Shown in pieces: positions 1-6,471 of a DNA stretch of 13,784 nt (its first letter is position 1; each line of letters begins with the position of its first letter). Made by a program: the position numbers and the translations under genes. Source of the DNA: Opitutia bacterium (lineage in GTDB: Bacteria > Verrucomicrobiota > Verrucomicrobiia > Opitutales > Coraliomargaritaceae); the NCBI GenBank assembly GCA_018663485.1, contig JABJQI010000194.1, positions 1 through 13,784 on the forward strand, given 5' to 3'. A model generated the notes under the pieces. It made no database searches. It saw nothing but the letters and a program-made list of their open reading frames with translations, and was not told the origin of the DNA.

Positions 1-120
1 CACTACAACCACCGTCACGATGATGCGTTTAAAGTGCACACGCTTTTAGTCTTTGAGGAATTCCTCAAAGACTAAAAGCGTGTGCACTTTAAACGCATCA
101 TCGTGACGGTGGTTGTAGTG
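1..120. repeat. Perfect 120-bp palindrome (two 60-bp arms, no loop) at the window edge
   Basis: Bases 1-60 are the exact reverse complement of 61-120, with no mismatch and no spacer. The centre (60/61) falls inside GAATTC, within the shorter palindrome TTTGAGGAATTCCTCAAA. That core is a plausible native coding sequence: in the same frame it reads F-E-E-F-L-K, matching F-E-Q-F-L-K at the same place in the paralogous esterase at 6472-8937. Outside the core the sequence simply retraces its own coding strand. The likeliest reading is a fold-back artefact (assembly, amplification or long-read foldback) seeded by the natural short palindrome. A real inverted junction cannot be excluded. Bases 1 to about 48 should not be trusted as genomic sequence downstream of the esterase gene. 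Confidence 0.97.
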
Positions 121-3100
121 CGGCGACACCGCATAGTAGAAGAACGGGGTGTCGGTATAGGACTCATTCAGATACATGTTATCCATCGGAGCCGCGAAGT
201 CATTGGTCGGAGAAATGAAGATGGTGGGACACTTGAGTCGCTTGAGGTAAGGCACATCATCAATCGTCGCCAACATTAGCGGATCCTGCTTCCCGCCGAC
301 TCCTGCACCCGGCATTCCGGATAGAATCGCATTTGCCGAACCTGCTCCACCACAGCGTGGTGCAGCGACTTTGATGCGTGAATCAATTGCAGCAACATCC
401 ATCGTTAATTTCCCGCCCACGGACAGCCCGGTCACACCGATTAACTCAGGATTCACTTCGGGCTGTTGCTCTAAAAAGGTGATGCCACGGCGACAACCCA
501 GCGTCAGCAAGAACCAATTATTATTACGTGGCGACTTGACGGAATCGATCGTCAGCTCATCCGGCTCCATCGAATTATAATGCAAGTTATGCCCTGTCCG
601 TCTCACACCCAGCGCCCCCCAATCGGTATTGGGCTCAGTATCTTTCAGATCAGAGAGTGATCGTTCGCCACCGTGGTTGACCGATAGGCCAGCATAGCCG
701 TTCAACGCAGCCCATTTTACATGGGAAACTTCAGCGCGACCGCCCCCGCCATGAAATTCCAATATCGCCGGCAGATTCGTCTGCCCTTTCGGGAAGGCGT
801 AGAATCCCGACATCGTAGATTTTTGCCCCTTAAATCTGCCGATCGTGTAGGTGATATAGCGTATCACAATCCCCTCCTCTTCCCATTCACGGATTACTTT
901 AGCTTCAATTGGTTCAGACCGTGGGTCATAATCACCCCAAAGTTCCTCAAGCGTTTGCGGTGCCTGACCATCCTGTAGCGGAGGCAACGAATCCTTGGTG
1001 GATACAGTCTTGGTGACGTATGCTTCAGCCCAGTTACCATGATCCGATCCAATGCCGTTGCCTCCGTCATCAATCACCAGTCGAATTTCGCTCACGCCCG
1101 ATAGATCTAGATCCACCACTTTAGGCGGCTGATTCTTTCCCATCATGCCACTTTCATAAACAACGACATCATCCGCAAATACGGTAAAGCCAATGGACGC
1201 GCCGACTCCCTGTTGTACACCCACTTCAGCGTAAAAGCGTTTAAATTCTTCGTTCAGGAAAAAAGTCATCTCAGAGTTCGCATGTGAGCCGATGCCTCGC
1301 TGATACACACGATCCCCGATGGCTAAAGCATCGCCATCAAGCGAAGTATTCAGTTGGGGGATCGAATAATCCTGCTGCACATAGTCGGCATACTTCGGGT
1401 CCAAGTAGATCTTACCATCGACAGCTTCAGCCTCATTCAAGCTGACTGTTCGACGGGCATTCAACTCTTCCCGAGTTCCCTCCAACCAGCGCAAATTGCG
1501 TAGTTCAGGAGCAATGGCAGCTTCATCTTCTTTCGGATTTAAGCGCAACCCCATCTGGTAAACATTATTCCAGTCCAAACGGTTATTACCATTTCTATCA
1601 AGCATATCCGTTGGCCAGAGCACAATCTTCTGCCAATCACCTTTGCCGTCCAGGTCGATTCTGTGCGCCTGCCCATCGATACTGAGAGTTAAGTTCCCTG
1701 CCTGCTTGGAGCGGACTTCGAAGGCCAATTTAGCAAACTTTGGAGCTCGATACATCGGATCGTAGAGTTTGTTCGTCTTCAGTTCCCAATAGTTAGTCTT
1801 CTCATTGAAGCTGAACCATTCATCTTTCCAGTTGCCTTGGAAGTCCTCTATCAGGCTAGTTGGTTTGATCGTTGGCTTGATACCTACTGACTGGAGTTTC
1901 TCAGGCTTGATCAGCTCGATCACTGACGAGACATGGAACGATTCCGCGGTCTGATCCTGGTAATAATACCCTGAGAAGGAGATAGGCTCATCGAGTCGAT
2001 ACTCCGCATCTGCATAAACCCAAAGCGGGCGATCCGTGCAATACAAGGGTAACTCTGCAACCCAGAGATCCCCCTGTTTTCTCACCGTTGCACTGCGCCA
2101 GAAGCGGTGCGCATTGTGAGAATGATTCTTATAGATTCCGCCATGCTGGCAGTAATACACCTTCAGCGACTGAATCGGTCTCGATTGATCCGCCCTCACT
2201 GTCACCATTGGCAAGCCGCTCGCCGTTTTCAACTTCACCTCAGTCTGTGGAGTCGCAGGCCATTTGAAAGTTCCTTTAAGATATTGATCGAACCAGAGTT
2301 GAGCGGCTACTGCATAGGGTGCGGTATCATTGTGATTATGGTGTGGAGCAGAAGTAATGCGCCAATCTTGGGCTTTAATCTCGCTTATGGCTGTCGGCAG
2401 AAAATTGACTCGTCCGTGAAAGTCATTTGCGGGACTTAGGAAGACAATCGGGCAAGTCACTCTTTTGAGGTATTCAGAATTCCCCCATCCCAACTCTTCG
2501 TTAATGTTCTTGCCATTACGGTAACTGAACCCCCCGCATGAGGGCGCGGCTGCCTTGATGCGCTCATCGGAACCTGCAGTATAGACCGTGATCTGTCCTC
2601 CCATTGAATGACCGTATATCCCAATACGATCCTGATCCACTTCAGGCTGCTGCTCAAGAAAGGTAATGGCTCGCCGGGCTGCAACTGTGCAGAGATGCCA
2701 CATGGTGTTGCGTGGTGAGTCGACTGGATCGATCGTATACTCATTCGGCGCCACGCTGCCATAATAGTCTTTAAAGCGTTTGTCAGAGTATTGCCCATCC
2801 ACCCCGCCCCAATCGGTAGTGATCATGTAGCCTGGCTCATTCTTCTTTCCAGCCCAGAAGAGTTCGGCGTTGTCTTTTTTGACCGTGTATCCAGGGGCCT
2901 CAACTCGTCCATCTCGAGCCAACGAGATCGTGGCATAGCCGCGTTTCCCGTTGGTAAAACACGCGCGATAGTCCGCTTGTTGTCCACCACCGTGAACTTG
3001 AACCAGGCCGGGCAAGTCGGTGCCGCCTTTGGGATAACCATACACCGCTGCCATCATCGCTTTCCGGCCCTGAAACACACCCACACGGAAGCGCAGCACC

Positions 3101-3300
3101 TGCATCACCACACCGTCCTCTTCCCACTCTTTCAGAACCTCGACATCCAATGGCTCTTTGCGTGGGTCAAATCCGCTCAGCAGCGCATCGACCGTCGTGA
3201 TCGATTGCCCTTTCGTTAATGGAGCAAAGGTGTCATCCAGTTGGCCATAACTCTGCGCACTCAAGCACACAGCACACATCGCAAATAATGTTTTTTTCAT
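46..3300 (-). CDS. Secreted double esterase: alpha/beta-hydrolase - NPCBM - alpha/beta-hydrolase, 3' end probably truncated
   Basis: Predicted secreted serine esterase of the acetyl-xylan-esterase/dienelactone-hydrolase type (alpha/beta fold). The visible protein has 1084 residues from the ATG at 3300: signal peptide 1-20; esterase A about 35-345 with oxyanion HGGG 103-106, nucleophile GHSMGG (S232), D293 in SPANDF and His 320-323; beta-sandwich linker 350-605; NPCBM-like carbohydrate-binding domain 630-763 (GIGSHA, DDGGNG, NWAEAYV); esterase B 772-1084 with HGGGG 850-854, GLSVGG (S960), D1034 and His 1061-1066. The ATG at 3300 is preferred over an in-frame TTG at 3366 because the signal peptide starts there and AGGAAA lies 8 bases upstream. 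The stop at 46-48 lies in the fold-back arm of the edge palindrome. The paralogue continues past this point for about 480 residues, so the real gene is probably longer and may end in a second NPCBM domain. Acetyl specificity is inferred; other acyl groups are possible. Confidence 0.85.
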   Translation of the reverse strand: MKKTLFAMCAVCLSAQSYGQLDDTFAPLTKGQSITTVDALLSGFDPRKEPLDVEVLKEWEEDGVVMQVLRFRVGVFQGRKAMMAAVYGYPKGGTDLPGLVQVHGGGQQADYRACFTNGKRGYATISLARDGRVEAPGYTVKKDNAELFWAGKKNEPGYMITTDWGGVDGQYSDKRFKDYYGSVAPNEYTIDPVDSPRNTMWHLCTVAARRAITFLEQQPEVDQDRIGIYGHSMGGQITVYTAGSDERIKAAAPSCGGFSYRNGKNINEELGWGNSEYLKRVTCPIVFLSPANDFHGRVNFLPTAISEIKAQDWRITSAPHHNHNDTAPYAVAAQLWFDQYLKGTFKWPATPQTEVKLKTASGLPMVTVRADQSRPIQSLKVYYCQHGGIYKNHSHNAHRFWRSATVRKQGDLWVAELPLYCTDRPLWVYADAEYRLDEPISFSGYYYQDQTAESFHVSSVIELIKPEKLQSVGIKPTIKPTSLIEDFQGNWKDEWFSFNEKTNYWELKTNKLYDPMYRAPKFAKLAFEVRSKQAGNLTLSIDGQAHRIDLDGKGDWQKIVLWPTDMLDRNGNNRLDWNNVYQMGLRLNPKEDEAAIAPELRNLRWLEGTREELNARRTVSLNEAEAVDGKIYLDPKYADYVQQDYSIPQLNTSLDGDALAIGDRVYQRGIGSHANSEMTFFLNEEFKRFYAEVGVQQGVGASIGFTVFADDVVVYESGMMGKNQPPKVVDLDLSGVSEIRLVIDDGGNGIGSDHGNWAEAYVTKTVSTKDSLPPLQDGQAPQTLEELWGDYDPRSEPIEAKVIREWEEEGIVIRYITYTIGRFKGQKSTMSGFYAFPKGQTNLPAILEFHGGGGRAEVSHVKWAALNGYAGLSVNHGGERSLSDLKDTEPNTDWGALGVRRTGHNLHYNSMEPDELTIDSVKSPRNNNWFLLTLGCRRGITFLEQQPEVNPELIGVTGLSVGGKLTMDVAAIDSRIKVAAPRCGGAGSANAILSGMPGAGVGGKQDPLMLATIDDVPYLKRLKCPTIFISPTNDFAAPMDNMYLNESYTDTPFFYYAVSPHYNHRHDDAFKVHTLLVFEEFLKD

Positions 3301-3308
3301 ACTTAGCT

Positions 3309-3314
3309 TTTCCT
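3309..3314 (-). promoter_or_regulatory. Ribosome binding site deciding the start of the double esterase
   Basis: The minus strand reads AGGAAA eight bases before the ATG at 3300. It coincides with the start of a clean signal peptide (MKKTLFAMCAVCLSAQSYG), so it supports this start over the TTG at 3366, which would add 22 residues ahead of the signal peptide. Confidence 0.55.
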
Positions 3315-3390
3315 GTAGTTGTTGGATCTGTAAAAGCTCAGAATCCTGTTTCGTTGAGGTACTCAATAGTCACGGGTGGTTCTCAACCCG

Positions 3391-6300
3391 TTATTTCGTC
3401 TTAAAATTATAGTGTCCCGACTGCAGCTCGTAAACGGCACGTCCCTGTTCTATGCGCAGGAATTTCACTCCATTAGCTTGTGCGAGAGGGGAACCCGACT
3501 CCATTAGTAATGCCGCGCTTTCTGGCATATAAACGGTTGCTGTTGTGTTAGGTGGGATGGTAATTGCCCATTCGAAGATTCCGGCGGCCAGTTTCCAGTC
3601 GCTACTGATACGACCGTGTATCGAGTCGTAATGACCTTTCGCCCAAGTAATGCTTTCATCAAACTCCGGCTTCATTTTAATTTTCTTAAAGCCCACGCCG
3701 TCGGTGTCGATTCCGAGCATACTGCGGAACATCCACTCGCTGCAGGAACCGTAGGCATAATGATTGAAAGAGTTCATACCGACCGGCCCAAAGCCCTTGG
3801 CTTTCGTGTAGCTATTCCAACGCTCCCAGATGGTAGTGGCACCTTGTTCGATCGAGTAACCCCAAGAGGGGTAGGTTGTATTCTGAATCAACCGGTAGGC
3901 CAGATCGCTACGGCCAATGTCGGTAAGCGTAGGCAACAGAATGGATACGCCCACAAACCCAACCGAGAGGTGAGTGTCTTTCGCCTTTATCCGCTGGACG
4001 AGATGCTTAGCAGCTTGCTCACGCTGCTTGTCCGTGAGCAGATCGTAATACAGTGCCAGGCAGTATCCTGTCTGAGAGTCACCCTTAATTTTTCCATCTT
4101 CCGAGACAAAGCTCTTCTGGAAATTGGCACGGATAGCGTTGAACAATTGGCTGTATTTTGCGGCATCCTCATGCTTGCCAAGTGCGTCTGCGATCTCGAC
4201 CATCAAGCTGGTACAGTAACCAAAATAAGCTGCAGATATAAGGTCTTTCGGTGTATTAGAGCCGATGGCCAGCCAGTCACCGAATCCGCCGCCGGGGCCT
4301 TTCAGTCCCTTACTTCTGCAATACTTGATGAATCGAGCCATGGCATCATAACATTGACTTACCATCCGAGCGTCACCGTAAACTTTATAGATTGTCCAGG
4401 GACAGATTACACCTGCATCCGCCCAAGCGGGACTTCCGTGACCATGATAAACGGGCGCTTGCTGGCCAAAGGTGCCAGCTTCGTTTTGCGTATCCATCAA
4501 ATCGACATTCCATTTGGTAAAGAAGGCCGCCACGTCCTGATTGAAGCAAGCGGAACGAATAAATACCTGAGTATCGCCGGTCCAGCCCATCCGTTCGTCT
4601 CGTTGCGGACAGTCAGTGGGCACATCGAGATAATTAGAGCGCTGCCCCCACAGTATGTTGCTGTGGAGCTGATTCAGCATCGGATTGGAACATTCAAACG
4701 AGCTGGTCAACGGCGCATCCGAATGAACCGCAATTCCTGTAACCATCTTGGGTGTCGGCTTTGCACTCAGCCCGGAAATTTCGACATATTGAAAGCCGTG
4801 AAAGGTAAAGTGAGGTTCCCATATCTCTTGGCCACCGCCTTTACAAATGTAGGTGTCAGTTGCCCGCGCGGTACGAAGGTTTTCTGTATAAAGGGTTCCA
4901 TCCGCATTAAGCATTTCGCCAAAGCGCATCACGACCTTTTCGCCCGCCTCGCCTTCGACCTGCAACCGAATCCATCCAGAGAAATTCTGGCCGAGATCGA
5001 ACACAAATTTCCCTGGTTTCGGCTCACTTAACTTGAGCGTGGGTAGTTCCTGCGTCTTACGAACCGGTACACCGGGATAGGCTTGAATAAGCGGTTTCGC
5101 CTGCAAGGCTGAGCCAACGTTGACTGACGCCCAGTTGCTGTCGTCAAATCCGAAGCGACTCCAACCAGGGATCTCCTCGCGTGCATCGTAGGTTTCGCCT
5201 GCCTGCATATCGGACTCTAGGATTGGACCGAACGAGGCCTTCCAGCTTTTGTCGGAAGAGATAATCTCTGATCGTCCGTCGGCATAGTCGACATGCAGTT
5301 GACTCATCAGGCGGATAAGCTTGCCATACTGATTTTTCCCAAGGTTACTAATATTACCTCGGAACCAGCCGTCTCCAAGAATCGCACCGATGGTATTCTC
5401 TCCCGATTTTAGCATCGATGTGACATCATAACTACGGTAATAAATTCGTTTTCGGTAGTCGGTCCATCCGGGCATGAAATACTCATCACCTACTCGTTTA
5501 CCGTTCAGGTGCATTTCAGCGAACCCCTGTGAAGTGGCATAAAGCATCGCTCGCTCGATCTTACCATTGAGCATAAACTCCTTCCTGAGATGAGGTGAGG
5601 GAAAGTATGTCTTAGCTTTTCCACCAAAAATTTCCTGTGTGACAATGTTTACCTCACTATTCTCAGCGACTTTGATGTTCTTGGCTTTCCCATCCAGCGT
5701 AAAATCAATTACCAGCATTTTCTTAGTGCCAAATGCCGGGTCTTTCCCCGCAAGACCATTGCTTGCTTTCACTCCCATCTTTCCTGCGGACACCTGTGCC
5801 TGAAGTTTTGTTGTCACGTCAACCTGCTGTTTCGGATTTCCCGGCACACCGTAGAGTGCCTTGGTGATGACAATTTCAGGACTCTTATCTTGAGACTTTG
5901 CGTTAGCTTCGATCTCGGTTGCAGGGTCTTTATCAAACCCGATCCAATCGGCTTTCCAATCAGTGGCATTCAGTAAGCCCATACTCCAATGTGCCGCCTT
6001 GCTCCAGTCGGACAGTTTGCCATCATTATCCCAAACCATCACTTTCCAGAAACACTGCATGTGTGATATGAGAGCTTCGCCATTGTAAACAAGATGAGTC
6101 GAGCGATCTGATTCCACTTTTCCAGTATCCCACAAATCGCCTTGATTCTGCTCCAGCTTTTCGAGGGAACTCGCAACGAGCACCCGATACGCCCCTTGCT
6201 TCTGAGCTCTAACTTCTGACCTCTGACCGCTGCCTTCCAATCGCCAGCTAAAGCGGGGCTGGACAACATCAATTCCCAGGGGATTTACAAGATACTCACA

Positions 6301-6408
6301 GCGCAACTCGATCGGTTCCAGTTTATCGGTTCCCAGCTGTTTCGTAATCGCAAACACCGTCGCCACACAAAGAAAACCTGCAACTACCATTCTAATAACT
6401 TTTTTCAT
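3391..6408 (-). CDS. Secreted GH78 alpha-L-rhamnosidase with an inserted DUF3395-like domain (copy 1)
   Basis: Hydrolyses terminal alpha-L-rhamnosyl linkages with inversion, by family; exported via an N-terminal signal sequence (1-20). Order along 1005 residues: fibronectin-III-like domain 29-145; inserted DUF3395-like domain about 178-256 (ALYG, VDVTTKL, DPAFGTKKMLVIDF, TLDGK); Bac_rhamnosid_N-like jelly roll about 272-450 (LHLNGKRVGD-type motif at 299-308); second beta domain 455-565 (FVFDLGQNFSGW); (alpha/alpha)6 catalytic barrel about 570-900; C-terminal beta domain 900-1005. In DCPQRDERMGWTGD (599-612), E605 matches the family general acid; E862 in GATTIWERWNS matches the general base. 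Both are present, so the enzyme should be active. It starts 63 bases after the esterase at 6472, with only a weak AAGAA ahead of the ATG, and ends 90 bases before the double esterase: probably one transcript. Residues near 62-72 carry a heptamer-repeat insertion. The target glycan is unknown. Confidence 0.93.
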   Translation of the reverse strand: MKKVIRMVVAGFLCVATVFAITKQLGTDKLEPIELRCEYLVNPLGIDVVQPRFSWRLEGSGQRSEVRAQKQGAYRVLVASSLEKLEQNQGDLWDTGKVESDRSTHLVYNGEALISHMQCFWKVMVWDNDGKLSDWSKAAHWSMGLLNATDWKADWIGFDKDPATEIEANAKSQDKSPEIVITKALYGVPGNPKQQVDVTTKLQAQVSAGKMGVKASNGLAGKDPAFGTKKMLVIDFTLDGKAKNIKVAENSEVNIVTQEIFGGKAKTYFPSPHLRKEFMLNGKIERAMLYATSQGFAEMHLNGKRVGDEYFMPGWTDYRKRIYYRSYDVTSMLKSGENTIGAILGDGWFRGNISNLGKNQYGKLIRLMSQLHVDYADGRSEIISSDKSWKASFGPILESDMQAGETYDAREEIPGWSRFGFDDSNWASVNVGSALQAKPLIQAYPGVPVRKTQELPTLKLSEPKPGKFVFDLGQNFSGWIRLQVEGEAGEKVVMRFGEMLNADGTLYTENLRTARATDTYICKGGGQEIWEPHFTFHGFQYVEISGLSAKPTPKMVTGIAVHSDAPLTSSFECSNPMLNQLHSNILWGQRSNYLDVPTDCPQRDERMGWTGDTQVFIRSACFNQDVAAFFTKWNVDLMDTQNEAGTFGQQAPVYHGHGSPAWADAGVICPWTIYKVYGDARMVSQCYDAMARFIKYCRSKGLKGPGGGFGDWLAIGSNTPKDLISAAYFGYCTSLMVEIADALGKHEDAAKYSQLFNAIRANFQKSFVSEDGKIKGDSQTGYCLALYYDLLTDKQREQAAKHLVQRIKAKDTHLSVGFVGVSILLPTLTDIGRSDLAYRLIQNTTYPSWGYSIEQGATTIWERWNSYTKAKGFGPVGMNSFNHYAYGSCSEWMFRSMLGIDTDGVGFKKIKMKPEFDESITWAKGHYDSIHGRISSDWKLAAGIFEWAITIPPNTTATVYMPESAALLMESGSPLAQANGVKFLRIEQGRAVYELQSGHYNFKTK
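6200..6234 (-). repeat. Degenerate 7-bp tandem repeat inside the GH78 coding sequence
   Basis: Five successive heptamers on the coding strand read GGCAGCG, GTCAGAG, GTCAGAA, GTTAGAG, CTCAGAA. They encode a polar stretch containing GQRSEVRAQKQG. The other GH78 in this window reads EGVTKQSAYRI here, and family members usually read something like GQRQTAYRI (from memory), so about seven residues (21 bp, three units) appear to have been inserted in frame in the loop before the first beta strands of the FnIII-like domain. Confidence 0.6.
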
Positions 6409-6471
6409 TTCTTAATCGTTAAATTTAACAGCTTGCCGAATGCCCGAAAGGGTCGATTGAGTCGATGATTC

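Noticed and set aside
1..120. Hairpin telomere of a linear replicon
   Set aside because: A closed hairpin end would read as a palindrome, but the centre lies mid-domain in a conserved esterase whose paralogue continues well beyond this point. Fold-back artefact is the simpler reading.
3301..3366. Longer N-terminus of the double esterase from a TTG at 3366
   Set aside because: It would bury the signal peptide behind 22 polar residues; the ATG at 3300 has AGGAAA at good spacing.
3616..5031. 471-codon open frame on the plus strand
   Set aside because: It lies wholly antisense to the well-supported GH78 gene; its translation has no recognisable domain and odd composition. It is a shadow of the coding strand.
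6443..6452. CCC-GAAA-GGG mini-hairpin between the esterase and GH78 genes
   Set aside because: The stem is only three base pairs and no U-run follows, so it cannot be called a terminator.
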